From Flavobacteriales bacterium (GTDB lineage: Bacteria > Bacteroidota > Bacteroidia > Flavobacteriales_F > PHOS-HE28), in NCBI GenBank assembly GCA_019638085.1, contig JAHBUL010000011.1, positions 1 through 64,000 of the forward strand: 64,000 bases of DNA. Reading direction: 5' to 3'. Both the position numbers and the translations under genes were made by a program. Below are positions 17,687 through 25,110 of this stretch, in pieces. The notes beneath the pieces were generated by a model. The model saw nothing but the letters and a program-made list of their open reading frames with translations. It ran no database searches and was not told where the DNA came from. Every line of letters begins with the position of its first letter. The first letter of the stretch is position 1.

Positions 17687-18130
17687 ATGCGCGACCTGAG
17701 CAACGTGAACCAGTATCAGCAGTTGATCCTCTCCGCCTTGGCCTTGGTACACGAGGAGGATATCGTGGCCATCTTCAGGGCACTCCGGGCGGAACCGGAA
17801 CGGAACGAATGCATCGACCTGATGAACGATGAACTGGATCGGGGCCGCAGCCTGATGGAGGCCTTCGGCGAATCCAGTGCCCTGTATGCCTTCTTCGAGG
17901 ACGGTTTTCCTGATTTCAACGTGACGGTGGTCACGAACAAGATCATCGAGTTGGAGTTCGGCACCAATGCTTCGCGCGGTGCCATCCAGCGATGGGGCGC
18001 CACCATGGCCAGCACGGGCGTGGTGGAAAAGCTGGAACTCGTATTCTCCTCCTGCGAGGATGGCTATACGGGTGCAGGCGAACTGCACATCACAATCTAC
18101 CCGCTGGATGCCGATTTCAGCTTGAATTGA
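17687..18130 (+). CDS. Uncharacterised 147-residue protein
   Basis: I do not recognise a family. It is a soluble acidic protein with helical first half (residues 8-75, with ALALVHEEDIVAIFRAL and ECIDLMNDELDRGRSLMEAF) and a strand-rich second half (84-147, FPDFNVTVVTNKIIELEFGT and GELHITIYPLDADFSL). No signal peptide, transmembrane segment or metal motif is visible. Codon use agrees with neighbours, so it is likely a real gene. It stands alone, 248 bases after sucD. The intervening stretch holds no gene that I can support, only a short tandem GTTGTCAG repeat near 17445-17460. Confidence 0.65.
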   Translation: MRDLSNVNQYQQLILSALALVHEEDIVAIFRALRAEPERNECIDLMNDELDRGRSLMEAFGESSALYAFFEDGFPDFNVTVVTNKIIELEFGTNASRGAIQRWGATMASTGVVEKLELVFSSCEDGYTGAGELHITIYPLDADFSLN

Positions 18131-18224
18131 ACCTTGCCGGGAAGATGGAAAGCTCAGTCGGCCTTGCGTTGATCCAGGACGATGAGATGCCCCACGACCG
18201 CCGCAGCTTGAGGAAATGGGCTCG

Positions 18225-18345
18225 TCCTACTTCACCACCTGCACTGTGAAACTTCCCCTGGGGGAATAATAGCGAGGAGGTAACTACCGGATGGCAAGTT
18301 TTCAGTTATATCAATGACTTGTTGATGCTCGCCTGAGGCAAGGTG
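18225..18345 (-). pseudogene. Degenerate T9SS C-terminal tail (copy A)
   Basis: The minus strand at this position matches, base for base over long runs, the end of the 19944-20517 pseudogene (19942-20062). Intact, it would read LPSGSYL(L/I)AI..P.G.FTVQVVK, a type A T9SS sorting tail. Here one base is missing near the CCCCCAGGGG stretch, so the last residues go out of frame and end early. No coding body precedes it within the region, so only the tail remains. The rest of 18131-18442 shows nothing I can support. Confidence 0.7.
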
Positions 18346-18442
18346 ACAAGTCCTGCCAGGCGTTGACGGGGCCATTGATCTGCTCATACTGGATCGCTGG
18401 CCACACTCCGCTACAGTCTTCCGCCGTCCCTTCCACGATGTA

Positions 18443-19783
18443 TCAATGTCGCGGTGGGCCCATCAACTTCCGGTCCTCTTCAGTCACGTGGTCGTTTAGG
18501 TAGATCGCACGGTAATAGGTGAAGTTCATCCGGTCGTAGTGAAGGACACCATTGTTGTATTGCTTTATCTGGAAGAGGTTGACGGCCAATAGATAGATGC
18601 ACAGGGGAATGAAAATGTATTTCCCGCGAGAGGCCAAGGCCCGTTCCACGACCACGGCAAAGGGTAGAGCGAGTACCGGGTAGCTCTGTACCAGCGCCCG
18701 GGTGGAATAACTGCCGCCGTAATGCCAATCATGCCAAGCGATCACGATCCAGATGTTCAGCAGCGTGAACGTTAGCACACTTTTTCGCCAAAGCCGACCG
18801 CGCATCAGGAAGAGCCCAGTGATGAAGAAGATGGTGATGGGTGTGTAGATGAACCAACCCTTCTCTCCCCCGAGCAGGACGCGGAAGTGTGGCCATAGAA
18901 AGTCCCACTTGCTACCCACATCAAAGACCCAAGTGTCCGTAACGAGCTTCCAGTAGACCAATTGAGGCAGGATCATCATGAACGCCGCCCCCACGGCCCA
19001 AGGGATGTGCCGCCAGCATGCGCGCACCTGCGCCCACTTCTGCTTGGCTTCCAGTTTGGAACCCGTATTCCACAGCAGGGGGATGAATAACATGATCGCT
19101 TCGGTAGGTCGTGCGACCGTGGCCAGGCCGATCGTGGCACCGATCAGCATGGCGTAGCGGATGCGGGGTCGTTCGTGCCATTTGATGGTGGCCCACAGGA
19201 TCAGCACATACAGTGCGAACAGGTAACCATGGGTCTGGGCATTGTCCACACTGATATACTGGATGGCATTCGTGGCCAGAACGAGCAGGATGAGTGTGAG
19301 CGCGACAGCGAGGTCGTTGAAGTAGCGAAGAAGGACGACCCGCAGAAGGAAAAGCGCCAGGATGCAGTAGAACAACGGGCTGAACGCAATGGCCCATTGA
19401 TAAGGTGCGGAGAAGCCGTCCTGCGGATAACCCCACACAGCTGCGGCAACATGTCCGAGTGCGAAGAACGGGATTTGCAAGATGGCCACGCCGCACAAAT
19501 ATTTCGTTGAGCGGTTCCCGTTCTCCAGCTCGGTCACTTGGTAGATCCCGGATGTGCCGGCCACTTGGTAGATACTATCGATGGGCTCCAGCCAGTCCTG
19601 CCGCTTGATGTCATGATAAATGAAGACCGCCGGGAGGTATTGGTAATAGCCCAGCGCGTCCCACTGCGTGGCCTTCATCGGCGACCAGCCCCGGAGTTCC
19701 GAATAATCCAACCGGGTCCAGAGGAGTACGATCGAGATTAGGATAACCGCAAAGAGGGAGGTCCTTTGGCGCATGGTGCCCAA
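18443..19783 (-). CDS. Multi-spanning membrane protein, GT-C glycosyltransferase-like
   Basis: This 446-residue protein has about ten to eleven predicted transmembrane segments. The first periplasmic loop contains WDALGYYQYLP near residues 41-51, with an acidic residue where GT-C transferases (GT39 and relatives) use Asp or Glu to act on lipid-linked sugars. The body is Trp/Tyr-rich, with ATVARPTEAIM and FGHWDWHYGGS-like stretches. GT-C enzymes transfer a sugar from polyprenyl phosphate to protein or glycan; the substrate is not known here. It is preceded and followed by two copies of a T9SS tail sequence in the same orientation. ATG codons at 19783 and 19774 are both possible. Confidence 0.78.
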   Translation of the reverse strand: MGTMRQRTSLFAVILISIVLLWTRLDYSELRGWSPMKATQWDALGYYQYLPAVFIYHDIKRQDWLEPIDSIYQVAGTSGIYQVTELENGNRSTKYLCGVAILQIPFFALGHVAAAVWGYPQDGFSAPYQWAIAFSPLFYCILALFLLRVVLLRYFNDLAVALTLILLVLATNAIQYISVDNAQTHGYLFALYVLILWATIKWHERPRIRYAMLIGATIGLATVARPTEAIMLFIPLLWNTGSKLEAKQKWAQVRACWRHIPWAVGAAFMMILPQLVYWKLVTDTWVFDVGSKWDFLWPHFRVLLGGEKGWFIYTPITIFFITGLFLMRGRLWRKSVLTFTLLNIWIVIAWHDWHYGGSYSTRALVQSYPVLALPFAVVVERALASRGKYIFIPLCIYLLAVNLFQIKQYNNGVLHYDRMNFTYYRAIYLNDHVTEEDRKLMGPPRH

Positions 19784-19943
19784 GTGTACGCATGGTCATG
19801 CTGAATTCCCTTCGACCGATCCCGGCGCGGCTGGTTGCCGAATGCCAGATCGACTTCGGCCACCGGCCATCAACTACCTTTTTCGTGATCAGCTTTCAGA
19901 ATGAAGTGCTGGAAACCGCAGAAGGTGGTGCGCCTGCGCCCCC

Positions 19944-20517
19944 CTACTTCACCACCTGCACTGTAAACCTGCCCTTGGGAGAAGAAATAGCGATGAGGTA
20001 ACTACCCGATGGCAAAGCTTCACTGAGGATAATGGCTTGTTGATGCTCCCCTGCTGCCTGCCTCTGCCCCTCAACGAAAGTCTGTACGGCCTTTCCTTGC
20101 ATATCGAGCAGCTGAATGGTGATGGTCTCGGCGGTCTGCAACGTGTACTCCAGAGTTGCGTGTTCCTGGATCGGGTTCGGATAGATGAGCGGTGTATTGT
20201 TGGTGAGTGAGAACTCGATCACACCTACGTTCAGGCCGGAGAGGTAACGGGCCACCGCGAAATCAGCATCGTCGCCGAAGCCCGAGAATCCGGCCACCAC
20301 GATCCTTCCATTTGGCTGGATCGCGACTGCGTACGCGTGGTTATGGCCCGTCCCAAAGTCAGTGGTTATTTTCCGTTTCCGTCAAAGCTTAGCCGTCCCC
20401 ATCAAAGTCGCTATCAAGACTACCAGATTGTGCGAACATTGTGGTACAGATTGTGGGAAATAGGCCGGTGAGAGCCTGCATATGGTGTTTCAGGGTGTGC
20501 TTTTCGATAAGGACCAT
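19944..20517 (-). pseudogene. Decayed delta-60-repeat, T9SS-exported protein
   Basis: Two adjoining frames on the minus strand make a recognisable protein when joined. From the ATG at 20517 a signal peptide (hydrophobic, ending TTMFAQ) leads into SGSLDSDFDGDG, the usual start of a mature delta-60 repeat protein, and meets TAA at 20389-20391. In the next frame, FDGNGKITTDFGTG, AVAIQPNGRIVVAGFSG and ADFAVARYLSG follow: one delta-60 repeat. It ends with IYPNPIQEHATLEYTL to FTVQVVK, a type A T9SS sorting tail. The span is 574 bases, three times 191 plus one, so one frame break separates the halves. The two DFDGDG/FDGNG motifs at the break suggest recombination between repeat units. Relatives usually have seven or more repeats. 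Confidence 0.78.
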
Positions 20518-20609
20518 GATGATGCTCGTAAGGTAGAAAGAGCAATGGGCCACTCCCGCAGTGCCACTCGAAGAGACCTTACCGAATCGCGACCTGGCCG
20601 TGTAATAGC

Positions 20610-21095
20610 TTAACCAGTTCTGCGAGCCAACCGCTTTCTTGCCGCCGCAACTTTCCTCGGGCGGTGTTCATCCGAACCCTCGAACCAAACCTCCGCCGCC
20701 CGGACATTCTTCGTTGTCCCGATCCCCCAATAGAAGCACCGACCGACCTCATACGCAGCTTGCGGATCCCCCCTTCGTGCAGCTTTCATATACAGGGTGA
20801 ACGCCTCGGCCTTATCCTTTGGGACACCTGCCCCTTTTTCGTAGCATACCGCCAGATCGAATGCCGCATTCGCCCAGCCCCGTGCAGCAGCTCGCTGTAA
20901 ATGTTCCACAGCCGTGCGGAAGTTCTTGCGCACATGTTTCCCGAAAAGATACCACGTCCCGATTGCATAAGCAGCTTCGGCATTACCGAGTTCGTCGGCC
21001 TTTTTCAGCAAGGCGAGAACCTCATCGGGATCATGGTCCTTGGTCTTGGCCAAGGCAAGTGCCCGTTTGAGATGTGTATTTCCAGTGTTGGCCAT
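20610..21095 (-). CDS. Sel1-repeat protein
   Basis: This protein of about 161 residues consists of Sel1-type repeats of about 36 residues, a TPR relative, from about residue 20 on: ADELGNAEAAYAIGTWYLFG, RAAARGWANAAFDLAVCYEK and KAARRGDPQAAYEVGRCFYW. Such repeats bind other proteins. No signal peptide is visible, so it is probably cytoplasmic. The start is uncertain: ATG codons at 21161, 21113 and 21095 are in frame; I choose 21095 because the repeats begin soon after and earlier residues are Met-rich and unlikely. It is convergent with no gene and divergent from fabG. Function is not known. Confidence 0.78.
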   Translation of the reverse strand: MANTGNTHLKRALALAKTKDHDPDEVLALLKKADELGNAEAAYAIGTWYLFGKHVRKNFRTAVEHLQRAAARGWANAAFDLAVCYEKGAGVPKDKAEAFTLYMKAARRGDPQAAYEVGRCFYWGIGTTKNVRAAEVWFEGSDEHRPRKVAAARKRLARRTG

Positions 21096-21344
21096 CAAGG
21101 CAAAGTTAGGCATCATGGCCATGGTCCTTTCCATTGCGCAGGACGCTTTCGAGGTGGCCATCGCCGGAGATCAGCTTGTTCACCGCCCGCATCATTCCGT
21201 TTTCGGGCCACGCCTTTTTCGTGCTTGGCGCGCGTGCTTGGCCGCTTTCCTTTCTTATGTGGTGTCGGTGACATCCGTGCCAAAGATGCTCGATCATCTT
21301 CATCACCTTGCTGTTTTCGCTGGAATAAGGATCCCCTCCTCCGC

Positions 21345-21353
21345 TATCTTCGC
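21345..21353 (+). promoter_or_regulatory. -7 promoter box abutting fabG
   Basis: TATCTTCGC, one mismatch from TAnnTTTGC, ends three bases before the fabG ATG at 21357. Transcription would begin at about the start codon, giving a leaderless mRNA. Confidence 0.45.
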
Positions 21354-21356
21354 CCC

Positions 21357-22103
21357 ATGGCACTATTACAAGGCAAGGCAGCCCTGGTTACCGGCGGTAC
21401 GCGGGGCATTGGCAGAGGCATCGTGGAGCGCTTTCTGGAGGAAGGCGCGGATGTGGCGTTCACCTACGTAAGCAGCCCGGAAAAGGCGAACGCCTTGGCG
21501 GCGGAGCTGAGCAAGGGCGGCCGCAGGGTGCTCGCCCTCCAGAGCAATGCGGGCGATTTCAACGCGGCACAGGCCACGGTGGACCAGGTGGTGGAGGCCT
21601 TTGGCAAGCTGGATATCCTGGTAAACAACGCCGGGATCACCAAGGACCAGTTGCTGATGCGGATGAGCGAGGCCGATTTCGATGCGGTGATCGCCACCAA
21701 CCTGAAGAGCGTGTTCAACATGACCAAGGCGGTGATGCGCACCATGCTGAAGCAGCGCAGTGGCAGCATCATCAACTTGAGCAGCGTGGTGGGTGTGAAG
21801 GGCAATGCCGGCCAGTCGAACTACGCGGCCAGCAAGGCAGGCGTGATCGGCTTCACCAAGAGCGTGGCCTTGGAGCTGGGCAGCCGCAACATCCGCAGCA
21901 ATGCGGTGGCGCCGGGCTTCATCGAAACGGAAATGACCGGTGCCTTGGACGAGAAGACCGTGCAGGGCTGGCGCGATAGCATTCCGCTGAAGCGCGGCGG
22001 AACCCCGACGGACGTGGCCAATACCTGCGTGTTCCTTGGCAGCGACCTCAGCAGCTACATCACCGGGCAAACGCTGCATGTCTGTGGCGGTATGCTGACG
22101 TGA
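21357..22103 (+). CDS. fabG: 3-oxoacyl-ACP reductase
   Basis: This 248-residue short-chain dehydrogenase shows the NADPH loop TGGTRGIGRG (residues 12-21), NNAGIT (about 89-94), the catalytic Ser in IINLSSVVGVKGN, and YAASKAG with catalytic Tyr and Lys. The sequence around NQSNYAASKAGVIGF matches FabG, which reduces 3-oxoacyl-ACP in fatty-acid elongation. Length is the family norm (about 245). The frame is open for 450 bases further upstream, but that part overlaps the Sel1 gene in antisense; the ATG at 21357 begins the fold exactly. No other fab genes are adjacent. Confidence 0.95.
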   Translation: MALLQGKAALVTGGTRGIGRGIVERFLEEGADVAFTYVSSPEKANALAAELSKGGRRVLALQSNAGDFNAAQATVDQVVEAFGKLDILVNNAGITKDQLLMRMSEADFDAVIATNLKSVFNMTKAVMRTMLKQRSGSIINLSSVVGVKGNAGQSNYAASKAGVIGFTKSVALELGSRNIRSNAVAPGFIETEMTGALDEKTVQGWRDSIPLKRGGTPTDVANTCVFLGSDLSSYITGQTLHVCGGMLT

Positions 22104-22144
22104 TCGGCGGATGAAACCGTAGGAAACCACGGAAAGGGGCAAAC

Positions 22145-22171
22145 CGCCGATTACGCAGATTACGCAGATTT
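22145..22171. repeat. Short intergenic repeat ATTACGCAG
   Basis: GATTACGCAGATTACGCAG is a tandem of a 9-base unit, followed by ATTT. Similar TCTGCGTCATCTGCG lies near 41063-41077. Such short GCAGAT-containing repeats are common between genes of environmental Bacteroidota. No function can be read from it. Confidence 0.4.
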
Positions 22172-22323
22172 AATTGCGACCCTCCATCCGTGTTTATCCG
22201 TGTCCTCCGATACATATCGGAGCGTGGTTCCTTCTTTGAGCGCCACCGCGCCGCAAGGCGCGGTAGCTTGCCATCATTTCCAAGATCTACAGCGTTCCCC
22301 TGAATAGCGCGAACTTCGCACCC

Positions 22324-24408
22324 GTGACACTCACCACTGCTTATTCCCTTTGGCTGGCGCCGCTGTGCGTGTTGCTTGGCGTGCTGTGCGCTTGGCTGCT
22401 GTATCGCGGCACGCGGGAGCGCAACGGCTGGAGCCCGGTATTGCAGTGGACCATGGGTACGTTCCGTGCCCTGGTGATCGCCATGCTGGCCTTTTTCCTG
22501 CTGGAGCCGATGGTCCGCATTCTCTTGCGGGAAGTGCGCAAACCGGTGGTGGTGCTGGCGCACGATGGTTCTTCTTCCCTCCTGGCCACGGGTGATACCG
22601 TCGCCTTCCGCAACGCCTACGCCAAAGCGCTGGAAGACCTATCGAACACCTTGGGCGACCGCTACGAGGTGCGGGCCTTTACCTACGGCAGCAATGTGAG
22701 CGAGGGTCTACAATTCACCCAACAGGAAGGCCAGACCGATATTGACCAGCTCTTCCGGGCGGTGTACGATCGTTTTGCCGGCCCGGACCTGGGTGCCGTG
22801 GTTATCGATGGCGATGGCATCTACAACCGGGGGCGCGATCCGCGCTTGGCCGCCGAGCGTTTGGGCGTGCCGGTATTCCCCATCATGCTGGGCGATACCA
22901 CCATCCGGCCCGACCTGGTGTTGCGCGATGTGGAGCACAACCGCATCACGTACCTCGGCAATGAATTTCCGCTGCTCGTGCGCATGAAGGCGGATCACTT
23001 GCGCGGCAAGACCACCCGGCTCAGCGTGATGCACAACGGCAAGGAAGTGGCCAGCAAGGACATCGCCATCGGCGCCGATCCCATGCTCGCTGAAGTGCCG
23101 CTGATGGTGAAGGCCGAACTGGCCGGGCTCCAGCGGTACACCGTGTCCTTGCGCAAGGTGGAAGGCGAAGTGACCACGGCCAACAACGTGCAGGACATTT
23201 TCGTGGACGTGTTGGACGACCGCCGTAAGATCCTGATCCTGGAGCGCGCCCCGCATCCGGACGTGGCCGCGATCCGCTTGGCCATGGGCAGTCTGGAAGG
23301 CTATACGGTGGAACACGAGCTGGCATCCAAATTCACCGGCAATGTGGAGGAGTACGACCTGGTGATCCTGCACCAGCTCCCCTCCCCTGACCAAGGCCTG
23401 CAAGCACTGCTCCAGCGGATCGAGAAAAAGGAGATCCCCACTTGGACCATCGTGGGGCAAAGGAGCGATCTGCGGCAGGTGAGCCTGCTCGGCAGCGGCG
23501 TGGACATCCAAGGCGGCCGGGGCAGCTTTACGGATGTACAAGCCGCCGTGGTGCCGGAATTCTCCCTCTTCACCATGGATCCCGAGGACCTGCGCGCCAT
23601 CGAGCGCTTCCCGCCGCTCCAAGTACCGTTCGCACAGTATGCCTTGGGCCGCTCCGCCACGGCACTCCTCACGCAGCGCATCGGCTCCGTGCGCACCGGC
23701 TACCCCTTGTTCACCTTCCAGGCGCAGACCGCCCGCCGCACGGCCATCACCTGCGGTGAAGGGCTGTGGCGCTGGCGTTTGGCGGACATGCAGCAGAACA
23801 ACACGAATGCGCACTTCGATAAGCTGGTGCAGAAGACGGTGCAGCTCTTGGCGCTGAAGCAGGACAAGAGCCGCTTCCGGGTACGCAGCGAACGGGAGTT
23901 CCAGCAGAACGAGAAAGTGACGCTGGATGCAGAGCTGTACAATGCGAGCTTCGAGCCGGTGAACACGGCGGAAGCCACCATCAACCTGACGAACGAGGAC
24001 GGCCGCGAGCTGGCCTATACGTTCAGCCGCTCCGGCACTGGATACCGCTTGGATGCCGGGGTCCTTCCCGCAGGGCGCTACACCTGGGTAGCTGCCGTCA
24101 GCTTGGACGGGGAGCGCCTGACCGCCAAGGGCGAGTTCCTGGTAAAACCGCTGGTGGCTGAAATGATGAACACCGTGGCCGACCATGATCTTTGGGAGAA
24201 CATTGCCGCACGCACCGGCGGGATCGCCAGTACCCCAGCGGATATGGACCGCATCGCCGAGGCGCTGAAGGACCGCCCTGAGCTAAAGGCACGTTCATAC
24301 TCCCACGCCAGCTTCAGTGATCTGATCGGGCTCCGCTGGCTCTTCTTCCCCTTGCTGCTGCTGCTCACCTTGGAGTGGGTGCTGCGCCGCAGAAGCGGAG
24401 CCTATTGA
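22324..24408 (+). CDS. Membrane protein with VWA-like and GATase-like domains
   Basis: This 694-residue protein has two N-terminal transmembrane segments (about 7-25 and 40-60) and one near the C-terminus (about 672-688). Between them lie a VWA-like section (about 75-200, VVVLAHDGSSS and AVVIDGDGIYNR), beta-rich segments, and a stretch RRKILILERAPHPDVAAI to IPTWTIVGQ (about 300-380) shaped like a class I glutamine amidotransferase domain whose catalytic Cys is absent. This architecture belongs to large BatA-related membrane proteins of unknown role in Bacteroidota. The start is GTG, directly after GAACTTCGC, a degenerate promoter box, so it may be leaderless. It runs six bases before the next gene, probably one operon. 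Confidence 0.82.
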   Translation: MTLTTAYSLWLAPLCVLLGVLCAWLLYRGTRERNGWSPVLQWTMGTFRALVIAMLAFFLLEPMVRILLREVRKPVVVLAHDGSSSLLATGDTVAFRNAYAKALEDLSNTLGDRYEVRAFTYGSNVSEGLQFTQQEGQTDIDQLFRAVYDRFAGPDLGAVVIDGDGIYNRGRDPRLAAERLGVPVFPIMLGDTTIRPDLVLRDVEHNRITYLGNEFPLLVRMKADHLRGKTTRLSVMHNGKEVASKDIAIGADPMLAEVPLMVKAELAGLQRYTVSLRKVEGEVTTANNVQDIFVDVLDDRRKILILERAPHPDVAAIRLAMGSLEGYTVEHELASKFTGNVEEYDLVILHQLPSPDQGLQALLQRIEKKEIPTWTIVGQRSDLRQVSLLGSGVDIQGGRGSFTDVQAAVVPEFSLFTMDPEDLRAIERFPPLQVPFAQYALGRSATALLTQRIGSVRTGYPLFTFQAQTARRTAITCGEGLWRWRLADMQQNNTNAHFDKLVQKTVQLLALKQDKSRFRVRSEREFQQNEKVTLDAELYNASFEPVNTAEATINLTNEDGRELAYTFSRSGTGYRLDAGVLPAGRYTWVAAVSLDGERLTAKGEFLVKPLVAEMMNTVADHDLWENIAARTGGIASTPADMDRIAEALKDRPELKARSYSHASFSDLIGLRWLFFPLLLLLTLEWVLRRRSGAY

Positions 24409-24414
24409 ACGCAG

Positions 24415-25068
24415 ATGACGGAGTATGTTTTAGCTGAAAAGCATCCTTCCGGGCGAAGCTTGGTAAAGCCGCTGCTCTTCATAGCGATGGTTGTGCTGCT
24501 GCTCATCGGCTGGTCCAACCGAACAGCTTTTCTTATCGGCTTGGGGAACCACCTGATCACCGAAGACCCCGTGACCCGAGTGGACGCCGTGTTCGTGCTG
24601 GGCGGCTCCGTGAAGGATCGCGGCGTGGAGGCCGCGCGTATTTACGAGCAGGGCCTGAGTGATCGGTTCGTGTTCACCGGTGCGCCGGTACCCAGCGCAT
24701 TGGAAGCCTTGGGCATCGATAGCACCGAGGCCGAATGCACGCGTAATTCGGCCGTGGTCGCCGGAATGCCCATGGAGGTCACCACGACCCTGAACAAGGG
24801 AACGAGCACCTTCGAGGAAGCCGAAGCACTCTTGGAATTCGCCATCGCGGAGCAACTGGATACGGTGATGGTCATCTCCAGCCGCTTCCACCTGCGGCGG
24901 ATCGGTTTCGTATTCCGGAAGCGCTTCCACAAGGCGGGCATCACCGTATTGCTCCACGGAGCACCCTCATCCCTATTCGATGAGCAGAGCTGGTGGACCT
25001 CCGAGGAGGGCCTGATCATGCTGAACAACGAATACGTGAAGCTTGCCTACTACCGGCTGAAGTACTGA
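24415..25068 (+). CDS. YdcF/SanA-family membrane protein (DUF218)
   Basis: This 217-residue protein has one N-terminal transmembrane segment (residues 19-36) and a DUF218 domain facing the periplasm. Family landmarks: AVFVLGGSVKDRGVEAARIY (near 58-77), FVFTGAP, and VISSRFHLRR (near 161-170), where most relatives have TSxxHxxR. Related proteins (ElyC, SanA) affect envelope integrity and peptidoglycan lipid use, but no enzyme activity is agreed on. It starts six bases after the VWA-like gene and probably shares its transcript. Confidence 0.87.
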   Translation: MTEYVLAEKHPSGRSLVKPLLFIAMVVLLLIGWSNRTAFLIGLGNHLITEDPVTRVDAVFVLGGSVKDRGVEAARIYEQGLSDRFVFTGAPVPSALEALGIDSTEAECTRNSAVVAGMPMEVTTTLNKGTSTFEEAEALLEFAIAEQLDTVMVISSRFHLRRIGFVFRKRFHKAGITVLLHGAPSSLFDEQSWWTSEEGLIMLNNEYVKLAYYRLKY

Positions 25069-25110
25069 CGGCACCGCGCCCAGCACGACCAGTCCGATCG
25101 GGAGTGTGCC

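Noticed and set aside
20901-21356. An open frame extends fabG upstream by about 150 codons.
   Set aside because: It lies antisense to the Sel1-repeat gene and has no family match; the SDR fold starts at 21357.
22708-24186. A 492-codon minus-strand frame over the BatA-like gene.
   Set aside because: No family resemblance; high-GC third positions of the real gene keep the opposite strand open.
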